64,000 bases of DNA from Chloroflexota bacterium (GCA_016887485.1 CP069394.1:248001-312000), one strand, 5' to 3'; shown: positions 38,301-48,002, counted from the stretch's first letter. Numbers and translations are program-made. The notes: generated from the letters alone by a model not told the origin.

Positions 38301-39699
38301 GGCTGAGCGGGTGATTGATCCCAAGACAGGTGAGATCATCTTTGAGGCGAATGAACTCCTGACCCACGAGAATGTTAAAAAGGTCATCAACGCTGGCGTG
38401 CAGAAAATCAAAGTGCGCTCACCTCTGACCTGTGAAATGGTTCACGGTATTTGCGCCAGCTGCTATGGCGTGGATTTGGGCCGTGGTGACAAGGTCAAAC
38501 TTGGTTCCACAGTGGGTATTGTGGCAGCTCAGTCCATTGGTGAGCCTGGTACGCAGCTGACCCTGCGGACGTTCCATACCGGTGGTGTGGCCGCCGGTGG
38601 TGACATCACAACCGGTCTCCCCCGTGTTGAAGAGTTGTTCGAAGCTCGCAAGGCGCCGAAAGGTGAAGCGATCATCTCCCGGATTGCCGGGACAGCTCAT
38701 GTGATCTTCTCTGAAAAATACACCGACCAACGGGTTGTTCGCCTGGACCACAGTGAAATGGTCTCAGATGAATATGAAATCCCGAAGGGCTGGAAAGTCT
38801 CCGTCAAGGAAGAGGACGAAGTTGAAGCTGGTGCCGAACTGGCGACTCAGGATGACGCTGTCATCAAAGCCCAGCACGCCGGTCGTGTCCGTATTGAAAG
38901 CGGCAAAGTGATCGTTTCGTACGAGGTCAAGGAAACAGAGGAATATGACATTCCGACCACCTCCCGCCTGATCGTTCAGGACGGTGAAAAGATCGAAGCC
39001 GGTCAACCGCTGACCGAAGGTTCGCTGAACCCGCACACCATCCTGCGCATCAAAGGCCGGGATGCTTGTCAGCAATATCTGCTCCGTGAGATCCAGCAGG
39101 TTTACCGGACTCAGGGTCAGAACATCAACGATAAACACTTCGAAGTCATCATTCACAAGATGCTGGGTAAAGTGCAGATCATCCGCCCGGGTGATTCCCA
39201 CTACCTGCCGCAGGACCTGGCTGCCCGCCTGGAGATCCGCCGTGTGAATGAGGAACTCGTTGCCCAGGGCAAGAAACCTGCTCGTTACATCGAAGTTTTG
39301 CTGGGTGTGACGAAGGCCGCTCTGGAAACCGATTCGTTCCTTTCCGCTTCATCCTTCCAGCACACCATCAAGGTGCTCTCCGCCGCTGCGGTGGCCTCCC
39401 GTTCGGATCCGCTCTATGGCCTGAAAGAGAACATCATGATCGGTAAGCTGATCCCCGCCGGTACAGGTTTTGAACCGGGGCAGTTCTCAGATGAGACACC
39501 TGGCGAAGAACCCACTGGTGAGGCTTTGGAAGGTCGGGTTTTGGACCTCTTTGATGAGGACCCAGAGGATGATTTCCTGGTTGATGATCTCGATGAGATT
39601 GAAGACGAGGAATTGGAAGAAGAACTCGATGACGAAGAAGCACTCGAAGATGAACTTGATGATGATGAGGATGAAGACGAATTAGAGATCATCGAGTAA
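35311..39699 (+). CDS. rpoC: RNA polymerase subunit beta'
   Basis: This 1462-residue beta' subunit starts at GTG with a strong GGAGG. The first zinc site uses Cys59, Cys61, Cys74 and Cys77. The active-site loop [12 protein letters not shown] is at 627-638, and the second zinc cluster lies around [13 protein letters not shown]. Residues about 150-335 are a long, charged, mostly helical insertion relative to E. coli. The last 60 residues are almost entirely Asp/Glu. No rpoB precedes it; the gene has its own near-consensus promoter and is followed by a terminator. It forms the catalytic cleft with RpoB, which must be encoded elsewhere. Confidence 0.97.
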   Translation: METKGLKALRIGLASPEVIRSWSYGEVLKPETINYRRLRPEKDGLFCEAIFGPTRDYQCYCGKYKNPRYKGIVCDKCGVEVTRSAVRRERMGHIELAAPVAHIWYTRRIPSFLGLMLNISRRNLDRVLYFAQYIVTYVDEDARQKALKRLEDEISLSERELGEQINNQIADVKKKRDIDLKALDVERQAMEESYDEQIGSRIDPVIKEGQRLESEISTRMGKKIRKAITFNAFDNETLIVEAGDEVTSAHLIEVQKIVKEMMEDLESDLKEERGREIEKIKIRKEEVKATTELKMEELRNALEDQAEETQTESANLRDELYELEPFTFLSESRYRDLKSRWGQVFRADMGAEAFYDILKRIDLDAMSEELWEEIRTTRSKQKRKKATRRLSIIESFRRSNNKPEWMIMTVLPVIPPDLRPMVQLDGGRFATSDLNDLYRRVINRNNRLKRLLELGAPDVIVRNEKRMLQEAVDSLIDNSQRGKALSRRGRRELRSLSDMLKGKKGRFRRNLLGKRVDYSGRSVIVVGPYLKLHQCGLPKTMALELYRPFVISRLVSQEYAANIKGARRFIERNRPEVWETLEEVIKDRPVLLNRAPTLHRLGIQAFEPILVEGSAIQLHPLVTTAFNADFDGDQMAVHVPLSQKAVTEARELMLATKNLLKPANGEPIISPSKDMVLGVYYLTMFIDQEFKGHGRIFSNIDEVKMAYEMGQIDIHAQIKIQTETWYDEMNQRLPESEVRIIETTVGRVLFNNALTERMRFFNGELDKGGVKDLIAETYEVCGQEETCIIADRIKEVGFQYATRSGSTIAVADITVPPQKQEIIQEALNNVDVITRDFRRGLLTEQERDEKTIEIWQNTTNAVASKVKESLDPTGDLATMANCGASKGGFNSIAQLAGMRGLMADPAGRIIPMPIRSNFREGLNALEYFISTHGARKGLADTALRTADAGYLTRRLVDVAQDVIVNEEDCGTTNGIWINAEDDVAGQSLSERIYGRVLAERVIDPKTGEIIFEANELLTHENVKKVINAGVQKIKVRSPLTCEMVHGICASCYGVDLGRGDKVKLGSTVGIVAAQSIGEPGTQLTLRTFHTGGVAAGGDITTGLPRVEELFEARKAPKGEAIISRIAGTAHVIFSEKYTDQRVVRLDHSEMVSDEYEIPKGWKVSVKEEDEVEAGAELATQDDAVIKAQHAGRVRIESGKVIVSYEVKETEEYDIPTTSRLIVQDGEKIEAGQPLTEGSLNPHTILRIKGRDACQQYLLREIQQVYRTQGQNINDKHFEVIIHKMLGKVQIIRPGDSHYLPQDLAARLEIRRVNEELVAQGKKPARYIEVLLGVTKAALETDSFLSASSFQHTIKVLSAAAVASRSDPLYGLKENIMIGKLIPAGTGFEPGQFSDETPGEEPTGEALEGRVLDLFDEDPEDDFLVDDLDEIEDEELEEELDDEEALEDELDDDEDEDELEIIE

Positions 39700-39725
39700 A
39701 CGCTTTTACAACCTAATAATTTAAG

Positions 39726-39753
39726 ATCCCGAGGTAGCCCCTCGGGATTTTAT
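39726..39753 (+). terminator. Intrinsic terminator after rpoC
   Basis: The arms ATCCCGAGG (39726-39734) and CCTCGGGAT (39740-39748) are followed by TTTTAT. They lie 27 bases after the rpoC stop. Confidence 0.8.
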
Positions 39754-39792
39754 GTTACAATGAAACAAATGTTCTCTATCTTACCGGTTTTC

Positions 39793-39821
39793 TTGACGCC
39801 CATCTTGGTTGAGTATAAGAT
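39793..39821 (+). promoter_or_regulatory. Predicted promoter for gyrA
   Basis: TTGACG (39793-39798) and TAAGAT (39816-39821) have a 17-base spacer. The gene start ATG 39840 follows, with GGAGGAG at 39828-39834. Confidence 0.55.
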
Positions 39822-39839
39822 AGGGCTGGAGGAGTGTCT

Positions 39840-42272
39840 ATGAGCCCTGAAACTGGAACTGTACGACCGATTAATATCAACGAAGAAATGCAGCAGTCCT
39901 ATCTTGATTACGCAATGAGCGTAATCGTTTCGCGGGCCCTGCCTGATGCGCGGGATGGGTTGAAACCTGTTCAACGCCGTATTCTTTATGCCATGTATGA
40001 CATGGGATTGCGTCCGGATACCTCTTATAAGAAATCTGCCAGGATCGTCGGTGAAGTGTTAGGTAAATATCACCCGCATGGCGATATGGCGGTTTACGAG
40101 ACCATGGCGCGGCTGGCGCAGGACTTCTCCCAGAGATATCTGCTGGTGGAGGGTCAGGGTAACTTTGGCTCGGTCGATGGTGACCCACCGGCGGCTATGC
40201 GTTACACTGAGGCCCGGCTGACCGATGTTTCCATGGATATCCTCAATCAGTTGCGGATGGAGACGGTCGATTTCTCAGAAAACTTTGACGGCTCTTTGAC
40301 GGAGCCGGACGTCCTTCCTGCTTCTATCCCCAATTTATTAGTAAATGGTTCCTCAGGTATCGCTGTGGCCATGGCCACCAACATCCCGCCGCATAACCTG
40401 GGCGAGGTGGTGGATGCTCTGGTGATGATGTTGGAAAACTGGTCCAAGATCGATGAGATTGGTGTGGAAGATCTGATGGCTTTCATCAAGGGCCCGGATT
40501 TCCCGACCGGCGGCTTGATTATCACCGATGACCGGACTGAAACGCTGGCTCAGGCTTATGGCAGCGGCAAAGGGCGGGTGAAGATCCGCGCTCGAGTTAG
40601 GCTGGAAGAGATGAGCCGCGGTCGCAAGCGGATCATTGTGACAGAACTGCCCTATATGACCAACAAATCCTCACTGATCGAGAAAGTGGCGGATTTGGTG
40701 CGGGATGGGACGTTGGATGGGGTCAGTGACCTGCGGGACGAATCGGACCGCCAGGGGATGCGGATTGTGATCGAGATGACCAAGACCGCTAACCCCGAAG
40801 AGGTGCTGAAGACCTTATATAAGCGCACCAACATGCAGTCAACTTTTGGCATTAACATGCTGGCATTGGTGAAGGGTGAGCCGCATAAACTCACCTTGAA
40901 ACAGGCCCTGAAAGTTTATGCTGATCACCGCCTGGAAGTCATCAAACGGCGAAGTGAACATGAACTCCGAAAAGCTGAAGAGCGCCAGCATATTCTCAAA
41001 GCGTATCTGATTGCGCTTGAGAATCTAGATGAAGTGATTGAAACGATCCGGCGTTCGCAGCGGGTGGAAACCGCCCGGACCAACCTAATGAAGAAGTTCA
41101 ACCTCGACCAAATTCAGGCCCAGGCGATCCTGGATATGCCTCTCCGGCGTCTGGCTGGCCTGGAACGGAAGAAGATCGAGGACGAATATAAAGAGGTGAC
41201 CAAGCGGATTAAAGAGCTTAAGGACCTGCTCAAATCGCCCAAGAAGATGCGGGGTGTGGTCATCGATGAATTGAAAGAAGTGAAGGAAAAATACTCAGAC
41301 CCCAGGCGGACGCAAATCATCCAGATGGAAGAGGGTGAAACGGCGGTGAACCTGCTGACGACATCCGATGTGATGCCCGAGGAACAGGTTTGGGTGGCTA
41401 TTTCACCGGATAACCGGATTGCCCGCACAAGTGATGGTAAATCCTTCCGCCAATGGGGCATCGGCGCGCCAAAGATGGTGCTGCATACAACCACTCACCA
41501 AACGGTTTACATCGTTGCTGATAATGGTGAGGCAGCGGCATTGCATGTGCACGCCTTGCCGATTGCCAACGACCTGGATAAAGGCGTTTTAGTTTCCTCA
41601 ATCACATCATTCGACTCAAAGGCTAAAATCAAGCTGTTGGTTTCGATACCACCGGAACAGAACGAAGAGGATGGCTATATCTTTAGTGTCACTCAACAGG
41701 GGATGGTGAAGCGATCTCTCCTGAGCGAGCTGCCTGGGCCTTCCGCACATCTCTTCACTCTGGTCAAGGTCAATGCCGGTGACGAACTGCTTTCGCTGTT
41801 CTTGACCAAAGGAAATGAAGACATCCTGATTGGCACCAAGAGCGGCATGGGCATCCGCTTCTCAGAAGAGGAAGTCCGATCAATGGGCCTGGTGGCTGCT
41901 GGCGTGAACGGCATCAAGCTGCGTGATGGGGATGAAGTGGTGGGGGCGGGGATCGCTTCCCGTAAGGGCGATGTCCTATTCGTCTCCAACCTCGGTAATG
42001 GCAAACGGATTGATCCGGATGAATTCCCGGTCCAGGGACGTTATGGCCTGGGCGTGATTGCCTGGAAGCTCCCGGATGAGGAGCAGGTCGCCGGGATGAT
42101 GATAGGGCTGAAGACTCATAACGGCGTGGTGCACTTCAAGGATGCCGCCAGCCGCCTGGTACATGTCTCAGATGCGCCCAGCTGCAAACGGACGCAAAAG
42201 GGTGTCAGTATCATTGACGTGAAAAAGGGCGATCAAATCGTTGAAATGACCGTCCCTTTGGATATGGTTTAG
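39840..42272 (+). CDS. gyrA: DNA gyrase subunit A (type IIA topoisomerase A subunit)
   Basis: ATG 39840 is used because GGAGG lies seven bases before it; GTG 39834 would overlap that site. The 810-residue protein has the winged-helix/tower core ([37 protein letters not shown]) with catalytic Tyr122 in RYTEARLTD, the same number as in E. coli GyrA. It has a long coiled coil and a C-terminal six-blade beta-pinwheel. The canonical GyrA box (QRRGGKG) is not visible; at its expected place I read [10 protein letters not shown]. ParC-like function is therefore possible. It cuts and passes DNA with GyrB. gyrB is not nearby. Confidence 0.9.
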   Translation: MSPETGTVRPININEEMQQSYLDYAMSVIVSRALPDARDGLKPVQRRILYAMYDMGLRPDTSYKKSARIVGEVLGKYHPHGDMAVYETMARLAQDFSQRYLLVEGQGNFGSVDGDPPAAMRYTEARLTDVSMDILNQLRMETVDFSENFDGSLTEPDVLPASIPNLLVNGSSGIAVAMATNIPPHNLGEVVDALVMMLENWSKIDEIGVEDLMAFIKGPDFPTGGLIITDDRTETLAQAYGSGKGRVKIRARVRLEEMSRGRKRIIVTELPYMTNKSSLIEKVADLVRDGTLDGVSDLRDESDRQGMRIVIEMTKTANPEEVLKTLYKRTNMQSTFGINMLALVKGEPHKLTLKQALKVYADHRLEVIKRRSEHELRKAEERQHILKAYLIALENLDEVIETIRRSQRVETARTNLMKKFNLDQIQAQAILDMPLRRLAGLERKKIEDEYKEVTKRIKELKDLLKSPKKMRGVVIDELKEVKEKYSDPRRTQIIQMEEGETAVNLLTTSDVMPEEQVWVAISPDNRIARTSDGKSFRQWGIGAPKMVLHTTTHQTVYIVADNGEAAALHVHALPIANDLDKGVLVSSITSFDSKAKIKLLVSIPPEQNEEDGYIFSVTQQGMVKRSLLSELPGPSAHLFTLVKVNAGDELLSLFLTKGNEDILIGTKSGMGIRFSEEEVRSMGLVAAGVNGIKLRDGDEVVGAGIASRKGDVLFVSNLGNGKRIDPDEFPVQGRYGLGVIAWKLPDEEQVAGMMIGLKTHNGVVHFKDAASRLVHVSDAPSCKRTQKGVSIIDVKKGDQIVEMTVPLDMV

Positions 42273-42297
42273 TTTTGAGGTTCTTGGAAAAGTAGGA

Positions 42298-43395
42298 TTA
42301 GACCAGTTTTGTAAACGCGTATTGATAACTGATCTTGTCCTCGACAAGGCCCTGCGTGTCATGGCCGCGGACCAGATCACCTGAATTTGACTGGGCTTCC
42401 CAGTGGAAGGAATGCACATTCTCATCCTGAGATTCGCTGAGCAGCTTGAATGTCCCAGCTTTATAGGTTTCTAATTGAGAAGCTATCCATTTCTGGATGG
42501 CTTCTTTGCCTTGAATGGCCTTTTCTGGTCGGATCACCACGGCATTATTGGCATAAAGCTTCAGCACTTCTTCGGTGTTGTGAGCGTTCAGCGCTGCGAT
42601 GAATTTATTGGGTTGGCTCACCACAGGGATGGGATCGGTGTATTGATAATTCTTAACCAAATCCCAGAATTCCTGCATATAGCGGCGGGCGCCATCCCAA
42701 TACCAGAAGTTCACCGCGCTCAAGCCCATCTGTTTGGCCGTGAGCATGAAGTCAACGACTTCCGCTTTGGTTGGCACCCAACCTGATTCCTTATAGGTTG
42801 GACCAGTCGGGATGATCGGGCGGAATGGTTTGATCTTCTCAAACTCATTCACACAACGTCTGAGCTGTTCCCCGGCGTTGTCATGTGATTTCACCCAATA
42901 GACCTGGGGCATGTTGTAGTCGCATTGTTCTAGGAAGCTCTCCCAGGGGAGATTGATGTGATAGGAGGGGTAACGATAGGATGAAAGGGCGATTGGGATC
43001 TTACCAAGGTTATTCCTGAGGATCGTCATGTACTTTTTTGCTGCGGTAGCCTTGGCTTTGTTTTCATATTGAATTTCAGCGTTCACCACAAAGCCATCGA
43101 TGCCCAATTCAAGGGCACGTTTGACCGCGATTTCAGCTTCCTGACCGGGGTAGTCGCCATAGACATATTGCCAGCCCCAAACCTGGATATTTTGCGCCTG
43201 AAGCTTCTTGATGGCTGGTTTGGCATAGTCATAGCCGCTGTCAAGATCGACATTATAAGGAAAAGCGCCGTCTGCGATCTTCACCAACACATGGCTCAGG
43301 TTGGCTTCCCGCGCTAATGAGGCGATCTTATTCGGATCACCGTTTTCGCAGTTCTTAACAACGTGGATGTAATAACCTTTACCGGTCAGGGTCAT
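42298..43395 (-). CDS. TIM-barrel glycoside-hydrolase-like protein with C-terminal NTF2/SnoaL-like domain
   Basis: Residues 1-255 look like a (beta/alpha)8 barrel. It has repeating strands such as HVLVKIADG, IQVWGWQYVYG, GIDGFVVNAEIQYE, PIALSSYRYP, YNMPQVYW, RPIIPTGPTY and AVNFWYWDG. Glu in FVVNAEIQYE and Trp/Tyr-rich strands resemble GH25- or DUF4015-type putative hydrolases. Residues about 260-365 (FIAALNAHNTEEVLKLYANNAVV ... SFHWEAQSN) match the NTF2-like SnoaL fold. There is no signal peptide, so the protein is predicted cytoplasmic, which is odd for a cell-wall hydrolase. It is the last gene of the leftward run and ends 25 bases from gyrA. Confidence 0.65.
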   Translation of the reverse strand: MTLTGKGYYIHVVKNCENGDPNKIASLAREANLSHVLVKIADGAFPYNVDLDSGYDYAKPAIKKLQAQNIQVWGWQYVYGDYPGQEAEIAVKRALELGIDGFVVNAEIQYENKAKATAAKKYMTILRNNLGKIPIALSSYRYPSYHINLPWESFLEQCDYNMPQVYWVKSHDNAGEQLRRCVNEFEKIKPFRPIIPTGPTYKESGWVPTKAEVVDFMLTAKQMGLSAVNFWYWDGARRYMQEFWDLVKNYQYTDPIPVVSQPNKFIAALNAHNTEEVLKLYANNAVVIRPEKAIQGKEAIQKWIASQLETYKAGTFKLLSESQDENVHSFHWEAQSNSGDLVRGHDTQGLVEDKISYQYAFTKLV

Positions 43396-43405
43396 AGTTA
43401 CACCA

Positions 43406-43981
43406 TTACTGGTCTTTCTCCTGGGAACCTGCCAGGTCTAGGTCATCGGCAATGGCGTCCATTGCCTGGATAACGTTGGAGACATGTTCCCAAAGCTCAA
43501 TTCCCAATTCCTCAGCGCCTTTTTCCATCTCTTCACGGTTAGCACCGGCAGCGAAGGAGTGGTCTTTCCATTTCTTCTTGACGGATTTGGCCTTGAGGTC
43601 ATAGAGCGCCTTGGAAGGCCGCACCAGGGCCACAGCCGTGATTAATCCGGTCAGTTCATCGCAGGCGAAGAGGGTTTTTTCCATCAAGGTCTCCCGCGGA
43701 ACGCCGGTATGATCGGCATGTGACATGACGGCGTGGATGATCTCTTCTGAGACGCCTTTTTCACGCAGGATGGGTTCCCCGGCCAATGGATGTTCTTCCA
43801 TGGTGGGGTGGATCTCCCAGTCAAAGTCGTGAAGCAGCCCCGCCATCGCCCATTTTTCCTCGTCTTCGCCGAATTTCCGGGCGTAGAATCGCATGGCGGC
43901 TTCCACCGCCAACATGTGCTTGATGAGGTTGGGATTCTTAACGTACTCGGTGACGATGTTGTAGGCTTCATCTCTGTTCAT
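43406..43981 (-). CDS. HD-domain phosphohydrolase
   Basis: The start is ATG 43981, with AAAGGA seven bases upstream; longer readings run into the next gene. The 191-residue protein shows the HD metal motif as LLHDFDWE (about residues 52-59), an upstream HMLAVEAAM histidine, and a later VMSHADH. This is a small stand-alone HDIG-like hydrolase of the type often annotated 'HD domain-containing protein'. The substrate is unknown; nucleotides or phosphorylated metabolites are common for the fold. It lies 10 bases before the TIM-barrel gene on the same strand. Confidence 0.82.
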   Translation of the reverse strand: MNRDEAYNIVTEYVKNPNLIKHMLAVEAAMRFYARKFGEDEEKWAMAGLLHDFDWEIHPTMEEHPLAGEPILREKGVSEEIIHAVMSHADHTGVPRETLMEKTLFACDELTGLITAVALVRPSKALYDLKAKSVKKKWKDHSFAAGANREEMEKGAEELGIELWEHVSNVIQAMDAIADDLDLAGSQEKDQ

Positions 43982-44052
43982 CATATGATCCTTTGCTTGC
44001 AATATTGATGCCAGTCCTGGCAATTTTAGTTTATCTGAGGTGAGAGAGCGGA

Positions 44053-44706
44053 TCAGTTGGTGGAGAAGATCGGCTCGGGGTCCCCGAGGATGGGGGTGGG
44101 ATGCGTAATCAGCACGTCCCAATAGGCGACCTGTGTGGCAGCTATCTCCCGAACCCACCAATAGGTATAGTTTCTCAGGCGATAGTTGGCATCATCTGCC
44201 GGCGTGCCCGTTACGTTGATGCCAAAGGCATTGCAGAGGAATATCGAGCGGGGGAGGTGAAAGGCTTGCGTGACCACGATCAGATCATCCACACCAAAGA
44301 TCTCTTTGGCGCGGTAACAGGAATCGTAGGTGCGGCGACCAGCATAATCCAGAACGATGTCTTCTGCGGGGACGCCCAGGGAAAGCGCATATTCCAGCAT
44401 AGCCGTGGGTTCGTCATAATAAACCGTGCTGTTATCACCGCTCATCAGCAGTTTCTCGACCTTGCCGGCGAAATAGAGATCGGCGGCGGTCTCAACCCGA
44501 TCCTGCAGCACGACTCCGGCTGTACCGTCCCGGTTAAGCCCGGCACCAAGGACCAGCGCCACAGGTGCGGAGCGGGAGTCGTCAACGATTTTGGTGCGCG
44601 GCCAGGCGAAGATGAGCATGCCAACGCGCAGGAAGCCCATCAGGAAGAAGGCTCCAATGGCGGTGTAGATTACGATATGGAAAAATGATCTAAGAAATTT
44701 TCGCAT
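44053..44706 (-). CDS. ElyC/SanA/YdcF (DUF218) family membrane-anchored protein
   Basis: This 217-residue protein has one N-terminal membrane segment (about residues 8-33) and a DUF218 domain. The domain shows ALVLGAGLNRDGTAG, LLMSGDN, EPTAMLEYALSLGVPAEDIVLDYAGRRTYDS, and VTQAFHLPRSIFLCNAFGI. SanA/ElyC proteins affect envelope integrity and peptidoglycan precursor metabolism in Enterobacteria, but their reaction is not settled. The catalytic part should face outside. It is in the leftward run between the PhnD-like lipoprotein and the HD gene. Confidence 0.88.
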   Translation of the reverse strand: MRKFLRSFFHIVIYTAIGAFFLMGFLRVGMLIFAWPRTKIVDDSRSAPVALVLGAGLNRDGTAGVVLQDRVETAADLYFAGKVEKLLMSGDNSTVYYDEPTAMLEYALSLGVPAEDIVLDYAGRRTYDSCYRAKEIFGVDDLIVVTQAFHLPRSIFLCNAFGINVTGTPADDANYRLRNYTYWWVREIAATQVAYWDVLITHPTPILGDPEPIFSTN

Positions 44707-44723
44707 AGTTATCTTCTATTGTT

Positions 44724-45800
44724 TTATTTGTATTGCGTCAGGCTTTGGTAATCCAGACCCAGCAGGCCTAGGAAGGATCTCAGGGCGGTATAGAAGCTGT
44801 CCGATTCGACTTTCAGGGCACCGATGTCATAATTCAGGGCGGATGAGAGTCGGACCAGCTCCTCAGGAGCGTCTGCGAGATCCAGAACGGCCTCTTGCAA
44901 TTGAACCTGCAAGGTTAGTGGTAATTGCGGTGAGACGGATAAATTGAGGTTGGGGATGATCCCCTCGCTCTGCCAGACCACGCCGACCATGCTTTCCGCA
45001 TCCGGGAGGTCCCATTGGACATCGCTGGCGGTGCGGGCATCCCCGATCAGGGCGTAACTGACGCCAAAGTCGCAGATCCCTCCGATGTAGAGGGCTCGGA
45101 TAACCGCGCTGTAGTCATAGACAAAAACGGGGTCGAGGGTGGGCGTGCTGGTGTTGTTAAGCAGCCCAAGGGGAACAAAATAGCCAGGCAAAGATTGGTC
45201 ATTGATGAAACAGGGCCGGGTGCCGGCAAATTGCTGGAGTGCAGCCAGTGTGTCACCGTAACTCTCGTCGAGGTCAGCATCATAAAAACTTGTGAAGCCC
45301 CGGTTGGTTTTCGCCAGGAACCGGACACCATAGGCATAAACGCCGAGGTGATTGGTGACCAGCATCACATCAGCCGCACCCTGGCTGTTCAAGTAAAGGT
45401 ATTCCAGTGGATCCAGCCAGAAAAGGTGGACATCGCCATTCAGAATAGCGGTCGAGAGGCTGAGGAAGTCCGGGTAGATCGCGCTCTTCAATGCCAGGTT
45501 CGTATCAGACTCAATCAGGCTGACGATCTCCTGGGCGGCATCAATGGCATCGGTTTGTTCCGGCTTGAGCACAAAACCCATGATGATTGGGTTAGCTGCC
45601 TGGCCAAGCGGCGCTTCGGTGGGGGTGGGCGTTGGCCGCGGGGTGGATGTTGGTCCGGGTTCAGTTGCCAGCAAGGCAACTTCCGTGGGAATGGATGTAG
45701 GTTCTTCGGTGATAGCTGAGCCATTGCAGCCCGTCACGCTGATGAGCAGGGCTATCAACAGAAGGGTGTAGGCGAGTTGTTTGATGTTGCGTTTCTTCAT
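44724..45800 (-). CDS. PhnD-like substrate-binding lipoprotein
   Basis: ATG 45800 gives a 358-residue protein with a basic start, a hydrophobic stretch and the lipobox LISVTGC (Cys near residue 25). A low-complexity Thr/Pro linker (TSTPRPTPTPT) leads to a periplasmic-binding-protein type 2 domain with IIMGFVLKPEQTDAI, NGDVHLFWLDPLEYLY and FINDQSLPGYFVPLGLL. This resembles PhnD-type binding proteins for phosphonate or phosphite. No permease or ATPase gene is adjacent, so it may be a sensor or partner of a distant transporter. It starts four bases after the lipM stop. Confidence 0.8.
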   Translation of the reverse strand: MKKRNIKQLAYTLLLIALLISVTGCNGSAITEEPTSIPTEVALLATEPGPTSTPRPTPTPTEAPLGQAANPIIMGFVLKPEQTDAIDAAQEIVSLIESDTNLALKSAIYPDFLSLSTAILNGDVHLFWLDPLEYLYLNSQGAADVMLVTNHLGVYAYGVRFLAKTNRGFTSFYDADLDESYGDTLAALQQFAGTRPCFINDQSLPGYFVPLGLLNNTSTPTLDPVFVYDYSAVIRALYIGGICDFGVSYALIGDARTASDVQWDLPDAESMVGVVWQSEGIIPNLNLSVSPQLPLTLQVQLQEAVLDLADAPEELVRLSSALNYDIGALKVESDSFYTALRSFLGLLGLDYQSLTQYK

Positions 45801-45804
45801 GACC

Positions 45805-46632
45805 TCAAATCCGTTCCGTCCAATTTGCATTGGCATATTTCTCTTGAACGAGTTCAGCAGCTCGTTCGTTTTCTCTGCTGGAAAGTTCATCTGGAACCAG
45901 CTCCAGGTTCAAGACATCGGAGAAGGCTTGTTTGAAGGCCTCACCAGCTTGTTGCCAGGTTGGGGCAGTGCCCAAGACGCTCTCAACCGTGGTGGCATGT
46001 GCCAACAACCTATCAGAAGCCCTGTCACGAGCGGCATCATCCCTGAATTTGAGTGCGGAGATGATCCGGGTCAGGTCGCCATGCAGCGGCAGAGCGCCAT
46101 GTTGAAGGATGCCCTCATTTCGGCGGGCCTGGGCCGAACCGATCAGCTTCTTGCCGCCGACCGTGATCTCGTAGTTGGAGGGCACCTCAAAACAGACTGG
46201 ATTGGGCTTTTTGGGGTCCGTTACCGGTTTATTTTCGTTAGCTTCGGGGCTGAGCCCCAGGAGCTTCAAGGCCTGGAGAAGAGCCTGTGACAGGCGTAAA
46301 TAACTTTCCAACACACCGCCGCTAACCCGAGGCTCCGATTTTGGGGCAATCACAGAATAGGTGAGTTCATCCACATGCAGGATGGCCCGTCCACCGGTGG
46401 GCCGCCGAACGACATCCCACCCGTTTTGCTTCAAAGCTTCCGTATTCACTTCAGCGAAGGCCTGGACATGGCCCAATGACAGGCAGGCAGGCTCCCAGGC
46501 ATACAGCCGCAAGGTGGGGAGGGAATCGCCAGTGTAGACTGATTCGAGGATTGCCTCGTCCACTGCCATATTCAAGGCACCTTTTGTAGGGGAATCTTCG
46601 ATTAAGCGCCAGGTTGTCTTTGGATAGTCCAT
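45805..46632 (-). CDS. lipM: LipM-type octanoyltransferase / lipoate ligase family protein
   Basis: This 275-residue protein of the BPL/LplA fold has the lipoyl-binding motif VVRRPTGGRAILH, and CFEVPSNYEITVGGKKLIGSAQARR followed by LQHGALPL. The cysteine in PVCFEVPSNYE aligns in motif context with the catalytic Cys of Bacillus LipM. This supports octanoyl transfer from acyl carrier protein to GcvH or E2 domains, rather than ATP-dependent ligation. LipA, the next enzyme, is encoded divergently at 47045. Promoter elements lie at 46663-46693. Confidence 0.85.
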   Translation of the reverse strand: MDYPKTTWRLIEDSPTKGALNMAVDEAILESVYTGDSLPTLRLYAWEPACLSLGHVQAFAEVNTEALKQNGWDVVRRPTGGRAILHVDELTYSVIAPKSEPRVSGGVLESYLRLSQALLQALKLLGLSPEANENKPVTDPKKPNPVCFEVPSNYEITVGGKKLIGSAQARRNEGILQHGALPLHGDLTRIISALKFRDDAARDRASDRLLAHATTVESVLGTAPTWQQAGEAFKQAFSDVLNLELVPDELSSRENERAAELVQEKYANANWTERI

Positions 46633-46662
46633 TAATCGCCTTTGTGTGGTCAGTATTGTTCT

Positions 46663-46693
46663 ATTTTATACCACTTCCCGGATTTACTGGGAA
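46663..46693 (-). promoter_or_regulatory. Predicted promoter for the lipM operon
   Basis: On the minus strand TTCCCA (46693-46688) and TATAAA (46670-46665) are 17 bases apart, with TGG before the -10 box as in extended -10 promoters. The -35 matches only four of six positions. Confidence 0.45.
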
Positions 46694-46768
46694 TGCCCCC
46701 GGAGAACATGAAAAGGTGCAACTTTTTCGCCCAAACCCCGTAAATCTAGGTAAAGGAGTAATAAAACA

Positions 46769-46963
46769 ATGAATGAACCTAAAAAATTGTATCGAAATAC
46801 GGATAACGGCATGATCGGCGGCGTGTGCGCCGGGCTGGCGGATTATCTTAATGCGGACCCGACTCTAATCCGGCTGCTGTTTGTCTTCCTGGCTCTTACA
46901 GGTACGGCTGGCTTCTGGATCTATCTGGTTATGTGGGTGGTTGTTCCCGCAATGAATGCCTGA
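46769..46963 (+). CDS. PspC-domain small membrane protein
   Basis: This 64-residue protein reads KLYRNTDNGMIGGVCAGLADYLNADPTLIR followed by a single hydrophobic helix ending WVVVPAMN. It is a textbook stand-alone PspC domain. In enterobacteria PspC belongs to the phage-shock envelope-stress response. Stand-alone copies in other phyla are common and their role is unclear. AAAGGAG lies ten bases before ATG 46769. It is a single gene between the divergent lipM operon and the lipA promoter. Confidence 0.93.
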   Translation: MNEPKKLYRNTDNGMIGGVCAGLADYLNADPTLIRLLFVFLALTGTAGFWIYLVMWVVVPAMNA

Positions 46964-47000
46964 ATGAAATAATCACTGCATAATCCCTTCTCTGGTCTGA

Positions 47001-47029
47001 TTGTCACCTAAAACCCCCAATGGTATAAT
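47001..47029 (+). promoter_or_regulatory. Strong predicted promoter for lipA
   Basis: TTGTCA (47001-47006) and TATAAT (47024-47029) have a 17-base spacer, and TGG precedes the -10 (extended -10). ATG 47045 is only 15 bases after the -10, so the leader would consist of little more than GGAGG. Confidence 0.75.
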
Positions 47030-47044
47030 TTCCGTGGAGGTATA

Positions 47045-47980
47045 ATGCCGACAAATCCGACCAGAGATAGAATAAATCCCGAAACAATGGACACCACACC
47101 CTTGCGCCGGCCCAGTTGGCTCAAGGTTCGAGCACCAAGTGGTGAAACGTATAAAAATTTACAGCACCTCATGCGGAGCAAGTCGCTTCACACAGTTTGT
47201 GAGGAAGCGGGCTGTCCAAATATGGGTGAATGCTGGGGGAGCGGCACGGCGACCTTTCTGATGCTGGGTGATGTATGCACCCGTACCTGCGGCTTTTGTG
47301 ATGTCAAACACGGCCGTCCGGAAATAATGGACTGGCACGAGCCGGAACGTGTGGCGCAGGCCGTCATGAAGATGAACCTGAAACACGCGGTGATCACCAG
47401 TGTGAATCGGGATGAACGCCGCGATGGTGGCGCACCAATCTTCGCAATGGTCATCCGTCGCATCCGCCAGTTGCTGCCCGGTTGTTCCGTGGAAGTTTTG
47501 ATCCCCGATTTCAAAGGGAGCATTGAAGCCCTGCGGATCGTGATGGCTGCCCGGCCGGAGATCCTTAATCACAATGTGGAAACGGTACCACGGCTTTTCA
47601 AGCAGGTACAGCCCCAGGATAGATATGAATGGTCTGAAAAGATCCTGTCCCATGCCCGCAAGCTGGAGCCGGATGTCCTGACCAAATCCGGTATTATGGT
47701 TGGTCTGGGTGAGACCTTTGAAGAGGTCCAATCCACCATGCGAGACCTGAATGATTGGGGCGTGGATATTCTGACAATTGGGCAGTATCTGCAGCCCAGC
47801 CGAAAGCACCTGCCAATCAAGCGCTATTATGAAATGGATGAGTTTGAAGCGCTAAAGGAATACGGACTTGGCTTGGGCTTTAAATGGGTGGAAAGCTCAC
47901 CGCTGGTGCGTTCCTCGTATCACGCCGGCGAACAGGTCCAAGCGCTTTCTACGGTACACCGCAAGCTATATGCGGAATAA
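47045..47980 (+). CDS. lipA: Lipoyl synthase
   Basis: This 311-residue radical SAM enzyme has both LipA clusters: the auxiliary [4Fe-4S] motif [12 protein letters not shown] and the radical SAM motif [10 protein letters not shown]. It also has the family segments GTATFMLLGD-like [21 protein letters not shown] and the closing [14 protein letters not shown]. It inserts two sulfur atoms into protein-bound octanoyl chains, downstream of LipM. GGAGG lies four bases before ATG 47045; an in-frame ATG at 47087 is less likely. A terminator follows. Confidence 0.97.
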   Translation: MPTNPTRDRINPETMDTTPLRRPSWLKVRAPSGETYKNLQHLMRSKSLHTVCEEAGCPNMGECWGSGTATFLMLGDVCTRTCGFCDVKHGRPEIMDWHEPERVAQAVMKMNLKHAVITSVNRDERRDGGAPIFAMVIRRIRQLLPGCSVEVLIPDFKGSIEALRIVMAARPEILNHNVETVPRLFKQVQPQDRYEWSEKILSHARKLEPDVLTKSGIMVGLGETFEEVQSTMRDLNDWGVDILTIGQYLQPSRKHLPIKRYYEMDEFEALKEYGLGLGFKWVESSPLVRSSYHAGEQVQALSTVHRKLYAE

Positions 47981-48002
47981 TCAATGAACAATTTTCAATG
48001 AG

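Noticed and set aside
37234-38367. 377-residue minus-strand frame inside rpoC
   Set aside because: It lies wholly opposite conserved beta' sequence and lacks any recognisable domain.
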